43,465 nt of DNA, taken from assembly GCA_028279305.1 (NCBI GenBank), contig JANQOA010000341.1, forward strand, positions 1 to 43,465, given 5' to 3'. Of this stretch, positions 9,463 through 17,526 are shown piece after piece. This DNA is from Pseudomonadales bacterium. Lineage in GTDB: Bacteria > Pseudomonadota > Gammaproteobacteria > Pseudomonadales > Azotimanducaceae. The first letter of the stretch is position 1. The number at the start of each line of letters is the position of its first letter. The position numbers and the translations under genes were made by a program. The notes beneath the pieces were generated by a model. That model was given only the letters and a program-made list of their open reading frames with translations, was not told the DNA's origin and made no database searches.

Positions 9463-10224
9463 ATGGTTTTTGTCGGCTTTCTGTTGGTTGTGCTGCTGGG
9501 CAGTTATGTCCAGTCCGTGGCGGGGTTTGCCATGGCCATGATCATCGTTGCGGTGGTAGGCGGCCTGCGCATGATGGACGTGCCGACCCTGGCCGCGGTG
9601 GTCAGCCTGCTGACCATGCTGAATGTGGCGCTGGCCCTGCGCGGCGCCCTGCAGCATGTGGAGCGGCGGGTGTTTGTGTGGCTGGCCTGCGGCCAGGTCC
9701 CGGCCATCTTTGCCGGCGTGCAACTGCTGCAATGGCTGGACAGTCACACCCGTACCGCTTTGGAAATCTGTCTCGGGCTGTTTATTACCGTCGGCGGCCT
9801 GTCCATGCTGTTGCGCCCGCATGCCTGGCGGCGGGTATCCGGACCGGCGGCCTGTATCAGTACCGGTGTGGCAGGCGGGCTGATGGGTGGACTGTTTTCC
9901 GCCAGCGGACCGGTGCTGGGGTGGTTCGGCTACAGCCAGCCGTTGCCCCTGGCGGCGATCCGGGCCACCCTGCTGGCCAGTTTTGCCCTGACCACCACTA
10001 CGCGGACCATAATTGTCGGAGTAGACGGCGCATTGACCCAGCAGGTACTGCTGTACGCGGCAGCGGGTTTGCCGGTAGTGGCTCTGGGTACCTGGCTGGG
10101 TCGTCAGTTTGCCCCGCCGGTGAGTGAAGACGCCATTAAACACATGGCTTACACGCTGCTGCTGGTTATGGGCGCCTGGATTCTGCTGCGCGCCGGTCTT
10201 TGTGCAACGCAGCCATCATGTTGA
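9463..10224 (+). CDS. TauE/SafE family membrane transporter
   Basis: The 253-residue protein consists of about eight hydrophobic helices, with the family's SVAGFAMAMI segment in helix 1 and a repeated half with GGLMGGLFSASGPVLGWFGY. TauE/SafE proteins are thought to export small sulfur-containing or organic anions across the inner membrane; the substrate here is unknown. The ATG at 9463 is preferred over the adjacent GTG at 9460. The last 59 bases overlap the convergent metallo-hydrolase gene. Confidence 0.88.
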   Translation: MVFVGFLLVVLLGSYVQSVAGFAMAMIIVAVVGGLRMMDVPTLAAVVSLLTMLNVALALRGALQHVERRVFVWLACGQVPAIFAGVQLLQWLDSHTRTALEICLGLFITVGGLSMLLRPHAWRRVSGPAACISTGVAGGLMGGLFSASGPVLGWFGYSQPLPLAAIRATLLASFALTTTTRTIIVGVDGALTQQVLLYAAAGLPVVALGTWLGRQFAPPVSEDAIKHMAYTLLLVMGAWILLRAGLCATQPSC

Positions 10225-11149
10225 ACATTTCCAGCACATTGTTGGGTGACGTGTCACCGGCAAATTCTTTGTACAGGGTAGCCACGTTCACAGCGATGCG
10301 TTCACCGTCACCCCAGCTGTCGTAATCCGACATGGAGATATCCAGGGCGGCTTCCATTACCGGCAGACCGGCGTCAAAACGTTTGCGCGCCTCGTCGCGC
10401 ACGTAGCTAAGGTAGTCGCGCACCGCGGTGACGCCTTTTTTGTCCGTTACCGGCCCGTGACCGGGAACCACGGTATCCAGCTCCAGGCCCAACATGTAGT
10501 TGCAGGCGTCGATCCAATTCTGCACCGGCCCCGCCCACATGATCGGATGGCCCTCTATAAACAGCACATCGCCGGTGAATATCGTACGGTCGCCGGGCAC
10601 GTAAACCAGTACATCGCCGTGGGTGTGAGCCGGGCCAACCTGGCGCAGCAGCACTTGCTTGTCACCCACGGTGACCTCCATTTCTCCCTCGAAGGTCTGG
10701 TTGGGCAGCGCGCGGTTGATGCCGTTGAAGTCAAAGCGGCTGAAGCAATAGGTGAAAAACTCACCCACGTCGCCCATGGTGGGCGCCGCTGCCAGCAGGT
10801 CCAGCATCATCTGCGGGCTTTCGTTGGCCAGTTCTTCCAGACAGGCCTTGGAGGCAATGATGGTGGCGTCCGCGACTAATTCGTTGCCGTTGCAGTGATC
10901 GCCGTTGGAGTGGGTGTTGACCAGATAGTCAAACTGTCGGGTTGCGGCGGGTTCAGCGGCACGCATGGCGTCCAGCATGCGCCGGGTCAGCGGTTTGTCG
11001 AACAGTGTATCCACCAGCAGGCAGGCGTCACCGTCAACCACCAGTCCCGCGTTACTCCAGCCCCAGCCGCCGTCAGGCTGCAGCCAGGCGTACCCGCCGT
11101 TGCCGAGGTCCAGCAGGCCCTGCGTATATGGTTTGGTACCCAGCCCCAT
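10166..11149 (-). CDS. Metallo-beta-lactamase-fold hydrolase, cytoplasmic
   Basis: The 327-residue protein carries the metal motif THSNGDHCNGN (HxxxDH variant of HxHxDH), a second-shell PAHTHGD histidine, FTGDVLF and a C-terminal VPGHGPVTD. The variant in which the first-motif second histidine is replaced by Asn occurs in a subset of MBL-fold esterases/hydrolases. No signal peptide is seen when started at the ATG at 11149, which has GGAG 6 bases upstream; a frame to 11263 lacks a site and would overlap the divergent acyltransferase gene. Substrate unknown. Confidence 0.86.
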   Translation of the reverse strand: MGLGTKPYTQGLLDLGNGGYAWLQPDGGWGWSNAGLVVDGDACLLVDTLFDKPLTRRMLDAMRAAEPAATRQFDYLVNTHSNGDHCNGNELVADATIIASKACLEELANESPQMMLDLLAAAPTMGDVGEFFTYCFSRFDFNGINRALPNQTFEGEMEVTVGDKQVLLRQVGPAHTHGDVLVYVPGDRTIFTGDVLFIEGHPIMWAGPVQNWIDACNYMLGLELDTVVPGHGPVTDKKGVTAVRDYLSYVRDEARKRFDAGLPVMEAALDISMSDYDSWGDGERIAVNVATLYKEFAGDTSPNNVLEMFNMMAALHKDRRAAESRRP

Positions 11150-11243
11150 TGTTTGCTCCGCACCTGTGCCGAGCTGGGACTTTAGCAGCAGTTCAGCGCA
11201 AAGTGTGCTTGTTTTCTGCGCCAAAGTCGCTAGTGTGCCTTGC

Positions 11244-12395
11244 ATGTCAGAATTCGACAGCATCAGGCCGTTCCATGATCACGAAGTGCCCGAGGTTGTG
11301 GCACGGGTCGTGAACGATCCGGACCTGCCGAAAGCGGCTGCCCGTTTTATCATGCCGCCGCTGTTGCATGACAGTGAACTGGGTGTTTGGCTGACCCGCT
11401 GGCTGCTGAAACTGAGGGGCGGCCGTTTACACAGCGTCCACGATTGCCAGATGTTCACCAAGGTGTTTCTGGAACGCTTGATTGCGGACAGTATCACCGA
11501 CCTGACGGTATCCGGGCTTGAACACCTGGATAGCCGCCAGCGGTACCTGTTTATCTCCAATCACCGCGACATTGTCATGGATTCGACACTGCTCAATTAT
11601 GTGATTTTCAAAGCCGGGCACGAGACCTGCCGCAGCGCGGTGGGAGACAACCTGTTAACCAATGCGCTGGCCGCGGATCTGATGCGCCTCAACAAGAGTT
11701 TTGTGGTGCAGCGGGCGGTCAGCGGGGCCAAGGCCACCTTAAAGGTCCTGCACAACACCAGTCAGTACATCAGGCACTCGCTGCAGGAAAACGTGTCGGT
11801 ATGGATTGCGCAACGGCAGGGGCGCGCCAAAGACGGCATGGATCACACCGACCCGACCTTGCTCAAGATGCTGGCGCTGGCCTACAAGGAAGAGGCAGAC
11901 CCGTTGAACGCGGTGTTTGCGCACAGCCGCATTGTGCCGGTGTCCATATCTTACGAGATTGATCCTTGTGCGGTGCGCAAGGCGCACGAGCTGCGGATTC
12001 TGGATGAAGTCGGGCAGTACGACAAAGGTGATCAGGAGGACGTGCAGAGTATTGTCATGGGCGTGGTGGGCCACAAGGGGCGGGTGCACCTGCACTTCAG
12101 CCCGCAGATTCAGGGGTCTTTTGAAACGCCTGAGCAGGCCGCGGCGGACATTGACCGGGCGATCATGGGCTCCATGCGGATGTTCCCCACTCACGTGGCG
12201 GCGGCTGAGCGGTTGCACGGCGCCGCGGTGGGCTCGGCGGACGTCCCGCAGATTGCGGAAATCATGGCGCGTTTTGAAGCGCAACTGGACAGCTGTGTAG
12301 CTGAGGAGCAGCCGTTCCTGTTAATGCAGTATGCCAACCAGTTGCGCAACCGGCTGCAGGTTGAGAACGGTAACGGTACCGCTATAAGTAGCTGA
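11244..12395 (+). CDS. Glycerol-phosphate-type acyltransferase
   Basis: The 383-residue protein contains the PlsC-type acyltransferase motif NHRDIVMD (NHx4D) at about residues 110-117. A substrate-binding region follows with VWIAQRQGRAKDG. It belongs to the lysophospholipid acyltransferase superfamily and probably acylates a glycerol-phosphate or lysolipid at the inner membrane; the acceptor is not known. The start at 11244 gives MSEFDSIRPF. No good ribosome-binding site is visible; the open frame continues to 10965 but that part overlaps the divergent gene. The 3' end overlaps srkA by 14 bases. Confidence 0.88.
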   Translation: MSEFDSIRPFHDHEVPEVVARVVNDPDLPKAAARFIMPPLLHDSELGVWLTRWLLKLRGGRLHSVHDCQMFTKVFLERLIADSITDLTVSGLEHLDSRQRYLFISNHRDIVMDSTLLNYVIFKAGHETCRSAVGDNLLTNALAADLMRLNKSFVVQRAVSGAKATLKVLHNTSQYIRHSLQENVSVWIAQRQGRAKDGMDHTDPTLLKMLALAYKEEADPLNAVFAHSRIVPVSISYEIDPCAVRKAHELRILDEVGQYDKGDQEDVQSIVMGVVGHKGRVHLHFSPQIQGSFETPEQAAADIDRAIMGSMRMFPTHVAAAERLHGAAVGSADVPQIAEIMARFEAQLDSCVAEEQPFLLMQYANQLRNRLQVENGNGTAISS

Positions 12396-13377
12396 GCGGC
12401 GGTTCTTCCAGCATCGCCTGTTGCTCGCGCAACGACAGCAGGTGTTCGGACCAGTAACGGGGCGTGTCAAACCAGCTGAAGGCCGGCGGAAAAGCCGGGT
12501 CCTGCCAGCGGCGGGCAATCCATGCCGCGTGGTGCATGATGCGCAGTGTGCGTAACGCTTCGATGTAAGCCAGGGTGGCGGTGGAAAAATCGCAGAAGCT
12601 GTTGTAAGCGTCCAGAATGGTAGCCAGCTGGGCGGTCTGTTCAGCCCGTTCGCCGCTCAACAGCATCCACAGGTCCTGAATCGGCGGCCCGCTCTGGCAA
12701 TCGTCAAAATCCACAAAGTGCGGGGTGCCGGAGCGCCATAACACGTTGCCCATGTGGCAGTCGCCGTGCAGCCGCTGCATGGGCATGTCCTCAAGCATGG
12801 GGCTGATGCGCTGCAGCAGGTGTTCGGTCACGCTGGCGTAGGCTTCTTCAATGTCCGGCGGGATAAAATTTTCCTGCAGCAGGAAGCTGCGGCTGTCGGT
12901 GCCCAGCCGTTGTGCTGACAGCTGCGGCCGGTGCTGGAACGGGGCCGCGGCGCCCACGGCATGAATGCGGGCGATGGTACGCGCCAGCACTTCAAGATCG
13001 TCTTCGTTTTCCAGGTTCGGCGGATGCCCTCCCTGGCGCGGCGACAGGGAGAACTGGAATTGACCGTATTCAAACAGGGAAGTGCCGTCGATGACAATTG
13101 GCGCCACCACGGAAATTTCCGCCGCCTGCAACTCCAGGGTGAACTGATGTTCCTCGATAATGGCATCCCGCGACCAGCGCTGGGGGCGGTAAAACTTTGC
13201 CACCACAAAACTGCCGTCCTCCAGCTCAACCTGATACACGCGGTTTTCGTAGCTGTTCAGCGCCAGCAGGCTGCCGGTTGCGTTTAAGCCCACACTTTCC
13301 ACCGCAGCCAGGATCAAGTCCGGGTGCAGACCGGCATACGGGGTGGTGGTGGATTCTGTAGATACATCTGCTGACAT
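12382..13377 (-). CDS. srkA: Stress response kinase A (YihE/RdoA family)
   Basis: The 331-residue protein matches SrkA in length (E. coli 328). It has the protein-kinase-like fold with NRVYQVELEDG and VAKFYRP (ATP-binding Lys), the catalytic loop HGDCHMGNVLW, and the metal-binding VDFDDC followed by GPPIQDLWMLLSG. SrkA is a Ser/Thr kinase reported to protect cells from stress-induced death downstream of Cpx signalling. In E. coli its gene lies next to dsbA; here it lies between an acyltransferase gene (convergent) and comF. ATG at 13377. Confidence 0.93.
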   Translation of the reverse strand: MSADVSTESTTTPYAGLHPDLILAAVESVGLNATGSLLALNSYENRVYQVELEDGSFVVAKFYRPQRWSRDAIIEEHQFTLELQAAEISVVAPIVIDGTSLFEYGQFQFSLSPRQGGHPPNLENEDDLEVLARTIARIHAVGAAAPFQHRPQLSAQRLGTDSRSFLLQENFIPPDIEEAYASVTEHLLQRISPMLEDMPMQRLHGDCHMGNVLWRSGTPHFVDFDDCQSGPPIQDLWMLLSGERAEQTAQLATILDAYNSFCDFSTATLAYIEALRTLRIMHHAAWIARRWQDPAFPPAFSWFDTPRYWSEHLLSLREQQAMLEEPPLSYL

Positions 13378-13408
13378 CAAACGCTACTCTACCACGCCGG
13401 GTTGCGGA

Positions 13409-14176
13409 CTAAACGGCCCGGCTGGCGGTCCATATGTCCACCCGCGGCACGCCGTGCCGGTGCAGCAGGGTGCGGATAACCGCGGTGGTGCGGCCGGTGG
13501 TCAGGACATCGTCAACCAATGCCGCGTGGGCCGGGAACGGTCCGGCGGGAATCGGTACGGCCGGGAACAGCCCGCCCGGAATCGGCCCGGCGGCTGGCGC
13601 GCGTGCGAGGGTAAAGGTGCCGGCGGGCAGACGCTGGCGCGCCCGGCGCGACAAGGTGCGCTGCGCCTGTCCGTGTTGACGCCGCAGCAGCCCCGGGGCC
13701 AGCGGTATATGCAAACGGCGCGACAATGCTGCCGCCAGACAGGCGGCCTGGTTGTAGCCGCGCGCGGCCTGATTGCGCCAGGACAGCGGCACCGGCACCA
13801 GCAGGGCGGGTAATGCCCGGCCGGCGTAGAGCCGCCGCACCTGGGCCGCCATGGTGCCGGCCAACGCTTCACATTCGCGGAAACCCTTTTGAAACTTCAA
13901 CCGGTGCACCAGCCAACGGGCGCTGTGTTCGTGGCGCAATGCGGCCAGGGTCAGTTCCGGCGGCGGGCTGTGGTGATGATGGCCGCAATAGACGCAGGCG
14001 GGCGCACTCAACTGCCCCGGCATGGCGCAGGCCGCACAGCTGTCGGAATTGTGCGGCAGGGTCTGCCGGCAGTGGCTGCACAGCAGATCCAGCGGCCGCG
14101 GCTGCAGGACTTCATCACAGAGGACACAGCAGTCCGGCAGCAGCACATTCAAAAAGTGGTGCCAGAGGGAAAACAT
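13409..14176 (-). CDS. comF: ComF family amidophosphoribosyltransferase-like protein
   Basis: The 255-residue protein has an N-terminal cysteine-rich zinc region (CCVLCDE, CSHC, CAACAMPG, CVYCG), a central YNQAACLA segment and a C-terminal PRPP-binding motif VDDVLTTG. ComF/GntX proteins are linked to DNA uptake or use of external DNA; the biochemical role is not settled. Directly before the PRPP motif the chain carries an extra Pro/Gly/Ala stretch made of two imperfect 10-residue repeats, absent from typical members. It is read divergently from the small flagellar-like gene. Confidence 0.9.
   Translation of the reverse strand: MFSLWHHFLNVLLPDCCVLCDEVLQPRPLDLLCSHCRQTLPHNSDSCAACAMPGQLSAPACVYCGHHHHSPPPELTLAALRHEHSARWLVHRLKFQKGFRECEALAGTMAAQVRRLYAGRALPALLVPVPLSWRNQAARGYNQAACLAAALSRRLHIPLAPGLLRRQHGQAQRTLSRRARQRLPAGTFTLARAPAAGPIPGGLFPAVPIPAGPFPAHAALVDDVLTTGRTTAVIRTLLHRHGVPRVDIWTASRAV
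13531..13590 (-). repeat. Two 30-bp tandem copies inside comF
   Basis: Bases 13531-13560 and 13561-13590 align with about 24 of 30 identities. Both start CCGGGAAC and share a central GGAATCGG. The duplication is in frame and encodes AGPIPGGLFP then AVPIPAGPFP in ComF, immediately before its PRPP motif. Confidence 0.8.
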
Positions 14177-14312
14177 GCCCCAGGCTACACTGGATTACTT
14201 CATGGGTTTTTGCGACCTGGCACACATTTCCGGCAGAAAACGGCGTCTGTCAGGGTGCGGGAAACGCCGCTTTCGGCTAGCGTTATGGATTCCCAATATC
14301 AGGAACGGCAGC

Positions 14313-14594
14313 ATGGCGGTTAACCCGATGCTTACTTCAGCGGGCAACAGCATTCAGCAGGGCATTAAGGCCCTGGATAGTGTTGCCCAGGAGATTGCGG
14401 AAATGAATCTGGGGGATAGCGCGGCGGAAAACAGCAGCGAAACCGGCGCACAGGCCGGGCCCGTCACCCCGCTGAAGGATACCGCTGAAGCCATGGTTGA
14501 ATTGAAACTTTACCAACGCCAGGTTCAGGCCTCAGCCAAGGTAGTGCAGACCGCTGATGAGGTGCTGGGTTTTCTTCTCGACGTCCACGCCTGA
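14313..14594 (+). CDS. Small protein resembling flagellar rod/hook C-terminus
   Basis: The 93-residue protein has a C-terminal half (ELKLYQRQVQASAKVVQTAD then EVLGFLLDV) that closely resembles the C-terminal coiled-coil helix of FlgB/C/E/F/G axial proteins. The N-terminal third (NSIQQGIKALDSVAQEIAEM) resembles their N-terminal helix. The middle is only a short linker, so it looks like a hook/rod protein reduced to its two terminal helices. No other flagellar gene lies in the window. ATG at 14313 with AGGA 8 bases upstream; a longer frame to 14022 overlaps comF. Function uncertain. Confidence 0.72.
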   Translation: MAVNPMLTSAGNSIQQGIKALDSVAQEIAEMNLGDSAAENSSETGAQAGPVTPLKDTAEAMVELKLYQRQVQASAKVVQTADEVLGFLLDVHA

Positions 14595-14625
14595 GTGCTG
14601 ACCGGGAAAGGGATCCGGGAGGTGT

Positions 14626-15027
14626 TTACAGCAACATGTCCCAGCGCCCGGCTTCAAATACGGTAACCGAGCCCGCGGCAGGATTGCGGTAGTCGTAGGC
14701 GATGCCGTACATCAAACTGATGCGGAAGCGGGCTTTGTCCACGTGATCGGGCAGACCGCCCAGCCAGTCCAGCATGGAAAGCACCTCCACCCCGTCCACT
14801 ACAAACTGGTACAGGTCCGGAAAGGTCGCCTCCACCAGGCGGTTCTGGTAACAGCGGTAAAAGCAGCCGTCGAACAACATCTCCAATTCACCGGTATAGT
14901 TTTCCAGCGCCTCGTCCGGTTGTCCCAGGGTGTGAATGATCTCACCGGCAGACGCGCCGAACGGTAACCCGTTCACCGCCGCCAGGGGCCTGATATGTAT
15001 TTGAGATCTTGCTCTTGCGGCTGTCAT
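14626..15027 (-). CDS. Hypothetical protein
   Basis: A 133-residue protein I do not recognise. It appears soluble and mixed alpha/beta, with an N-terminal IHIRPLAAVNGLPFGASAG segment and a central ENYTGELEMLFDGCFYRCY. The pattern (LPFGAS...LGQPDE) resembles small immunity- or SMI1-like stand-alone proteins in general shape only; I would not assign a role. The ATG at 15027 is clean. It is divergent from the acyl-CoA dehydrogenase gene. Confidence 0.68.
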   Translation of the reverse strand: MTAARARSQIHIRPLAAVNGLPFGASAGEIIHTLGQPDEALENYTGELEMLFDGCFYRCYQNRLVEATFPDLYQFVVDGVEVLSMLDWLGGLPDHVDKARFRISLMYGIAYDYRNPAAGSVTVFEAGRWDMLL

Positions 15028-15073
15028 ACAGCTTACAAAAACCCAGCGTTAGCAAATTTTTAGTTCCCGCAGA

Positions 15074-15102
15074 TTGGCGTAAACTAGCAGAAATTTTATC
15101 TG
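15074..15102 (+). promoter_or_regulatory. Possible sigma-70 promoter for the acyl-CoA dehydrogenase
   Basis: TTGGCG (15074-15079) and TATCTG (15097-15102) are separated by 17 bases in an AT-rich stretch just before the gene. The match to the -10 consensus is only partial, and the resulting leader would be very short. Confidence 0.3.
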
Positions 15103-15118
15103 CAGGTTGGTTGGTGAA

Positions 15119-16864
15119 GTGGAATACCTAGCCCCGGAGCGCGATGCGCACTTTCTTATGTTTGACTTGTTCCGCGCCCGGGAAATCTGGGAGCAGATCC
15201 CGGCGTTCCAGGACTTCTCCGAAGATTTGATACAGGCGGTTGTAGCTGAAGGCGGGCGCCTGGCGGCTGAGGTGATTGCGCCGACCAACCAGGGCGGCGA
15301 CCAGCAGGGTTGCCAATGGCAGGACGGTGAAGTCACCACCCCCGAAGGCTTTAAGGAGGCGTTTGCGCAACTGGCCGCGGGGGGCTGGCTGGGGCTGGCG
15401 GGTAATCCGGGCTACGGCGGCCAGGGTATGCCCAAAATGCTGGCCTGCCTGGTGGAAGAGATGTTATGGGCGGCCAACACCAGCCTCTACCTCTACGGCA
15501 CGCTCACCGTAGGGGCCAGCCTCTGTATCGACACCCACGGCACCGAGCAGCAGAAAACCCTGTACCTGCCGCGCCTGTACAGTGGCGAATGGACCGGCGC
15601 CATGGCTTTAACCGAAGCCCACGCCGGTACCGACCTGGGTATTATGCGCACCAAGGCTGAACCCCAGGCGGACGGCAGCTACCGCATTACCGGTACAAAA
15701 ATCTTTATCACCGGCGGCGAACACGACCTGACCGAAAACATTGTGCACCTGGTGCTGGCCAAGCTGCCGGACGCGCCGGCCGGCAGCAAAGGCATCTCGC
15801 TGTTTATAGTGCCGAAATTTCTGGTTGCCGAGGACGGCAGTCTGGAGCGGCGCAACCAGCTTGCCAGCGGCTCCATTGAGCACAAGATGGGTATCCGCGG
15901 CAGTGCCACATCGGTGATGAATTATGACGGCGCAACCGGCTACCTGCTGGGCGAACAGAACCAGGGCCTGGCGGCCATGTTCACCATGATGAACTACGAG
16001 CGCCTGTCGGTGGGCCTGCAGGGGCTGGGCGCGGGGGAACTGGCGTATCAGCAGGCGGCGGCTTATGCCGGCGACCGCTTGCAGGGGCGTGCGCCTGCCG
16101 GGCCGCAGAATCCGGACGCGGCAGCTGATTCGTTGCTGGTGCATCCGGATGTGCGCCGCATGCTGCTGGCGCAACGCGCTCTGGCGGAAGGCGGCCGGGC
16201 GTTTGCGCTGTTTGTCGGGCTGCAGTTGGATCTGGCCAAATACAGTGAAGACGAACAGGTGCGTGCCCAGGCGCAGGTATTGTCGGAGTTGTTAACACCC
16301 GTTGCCAAAGCGTTCCTCAGCGACCGGGGTTTTGACAGCGCGGTGCTGGCGCAGCAGGTATTCGGCGGGCACGGCTATATCCAGGAATGGGGGGTGGAAC
16401 AGATTGTGCGCGATACCCGCATTGCGCAGATCTATGAAGGCACCAACGGGGTACAGGCGTTGGACCTGATCGGCCGCAAAGTTCTGCGCGACGGCGGCGC
16501 CAGCTTGCGGAAGTTTGTTGATGAGATGGCCCAGTCCGAAGTGGCTGAGGGGTTGCAGGCGGATTTGAACGACGCTTTTGACCGCCTGATCCGCACCACC
16601 GCCTCGGTGGCGGAACGGGCTGCCGGGGATGCCAACCTGCCCGGCGCGGTGTCCACCGATTACCTGGAGATGGTTGGCTTAACGGTATACGCCTGGCTGT
16701 GGGGACGCATGGCGGCAATTGCGCCGGACGACAGCTTCGGGGAAGCGAAGCGGCTGACTGCACGGTTTTTCTACGACCGCCTGTTGCCCAAGTGTATCGG
16801 CCTAGAAAAGAGTATCGAGGCGGACACCACGGCGCTGATGACATTTGCCGACGAGAGTTTCTAG
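15119..16864 (+). CDS. Acyl-CoA dehydrogenase
   Basis: The 581-residue flavoenzyme oxidises an acyl-CoA to the trans-2-enoyl-CoA in fatty-acid or related beta-oxidation. It has ACAD features in order: MALTEAHAGTDLG (FAD/substrate region), ITGTKIFITGGEHD, GAMGIRGSAT-like region (KMGIRGSATSVMNYD), and QVFGGHGYIQEWGVEQIVRDTRIAQIYEGTNGVQALDL near 430-470, which includes the conserved catalytic-region YEGTNG. The long C-terminal extension fits the PF12806-type subfamily. I start it at the GTG at 15119 (VEYLAPERD), matching the usual N-terminus; a TTG lies at 15107. Its TAG stop overlaps the stop of the convergent gene. Confidence 0.93.
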   Translation: MEYLAPERDAHFLMFDLFRAREIWEQIPAFQDFSEDLIQAVVAEGGRLAAEVIAPTNQGGDQQGCQWQDGEVTTPEGFKEAFAQLAAGGWLGLAGNPGYGGQGMPKMLACLVEEMLWAANTSLYLYGTLTVGASLCIDTHGTEQQKTLYLPRLYSGEWTGAMALTEAHAGTDLGIMRTKAEPQADGSYRITGTKIFITGGEHDLTENIVHLVLAKLPDAPAGSKGISLFIVPKFLVAEDGSLERRNQLASGSIEHKMGIRGSATSVMNYDGATGYLLGEQNQGLAAMFTMMNYERLSVGLQGLGAGELAYQQAAAYAGDRLQGRAPAGPQNPDAAADSLLVHPDVRRMLLAQRALAEGGRAFALFVGLQLDLAKYSEDEQVRAQAQVLSELLTPVAKAFLSDRGFDSAVLAQQVFGGHGYIQEWGVEQIVRDTRIAQIYEGTNGVQALDLIGRKVLRDGGASLRKFVDEMAQSEVAEGLQADLNDAFDRLIRTTASVAERAAGDANLPGAVSTDYLEMVGLTVYAWLWGRMAAIAPDDSFGEAKRLTARFFYDRLLPKCIGLEKSIEADTTALMTFADESF

Positions 16865-17526
16865 TCCGCGTGGTCGGTACACGGGTGGGCTGCCAGGCCG
16901 GGGTCGCAGGCCTGGATGCGTTGCAGCGTATTTGACCAGGCGGCAAGCTCAGCCATATTGCCGGGCGGCATCAGGTCCTGCCCGGCAGCCGGGGTTTCCA
17001 GCCGCCACACCCGGCTGATGGTATACAAGGCGCGGTTGCCTTTAATGGCTTTGATCACGGTGATCACCGGCTTGCCGGTCAGTTTGGCCAGACCGCACTG
17101 CAGCACCCGGACCACGGTTGGGTAACCGTTTTCAAATCCGGCAAATACATTGTGATGGGAAAACTCTTCGCAGCGTTGCTGTTGCTGTTCAGCCAGGCCG
17201 TCCAGATAGACGATGGGATCCGGCAGATCCGCGCCGCTGAGCGACTCAAATACCACCTTCTGAGCCCAGTAGTCTTCCGTGCCGGGGGGGAAGTACTCTT
17301 CGATGGTCAGCTCGCCGGCTTGACTGTCAACACCCTTAAACCAGCCATCGGGCACCTCAGCGTGTAACCGCTCGGCACTTTCCGCGGCACCGTCCGCGGC
17401 GGTTGGGGCCGGCGTCTGAGCGGGGGTCCGGGCACAGGCACCGGCGCTGCAGCCCAGCGCCAGCAGCAGCACATAAAGCAGGTGCCGGTTCAGGCGCGGC
17501 TGCCGCGCGGGCGGCTGCAGTTTCAT
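16861..17526 (-). CDS. Hypothetical exported protein / probable lipoprotein
   Basis: The 221-residue protein begins with a basic n-region and a hydrophobic stretch ending LLALGCSAGACA, a signal sequence with a cysteine that may be lipidated (the lipobox is imperfect). An Ala/Pro/Thr linker follows. The mature part (about 60-221) has a repeated VVRVLQCG / TVIKAIKGNRALY pattern but no family I can name. The ATG at 17526 overlaps the stop of the upstream SDR (ATGA), so the two are translationally coupled. The stop overlaps the acyl-CoA dehydrogenase stop on the other strand. Confidence 0.72.
   Translation of the reverse strand: MKLQPPARQPRLNRHLLYVLLLALGCSAGACARTPAQTPAPTAADGAAESAERLHAEVPDGWFKGVDSQAGELTIEEYFPPGTEDYWAQKVVFESLSGADLPDPIVYLDGLAEQQQQRCEEFSHHNVFAGFENGYPTVVRVLQCGLAKLTGKPVITVIKAIKGNRALYTISRVWRLETPAAGQDLMPPGNMAELAAWSNTLQRIQACDPGLAAHPCTDHAD

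Noticed and set aside
9451-10143. 230-codon minus-strand frame
   Set aside because: Opposite the TauE-like transporter; low-complexity Gln/Gly/His-rich translation with no family features.
14218-14235. TGGCAC as a possible sigma-54 promoter for the flagellar-like gene
   Set aside because: The -24 element is good but the -12 element (TTTCC instead of TTGCA) does not match and the spacing is off.
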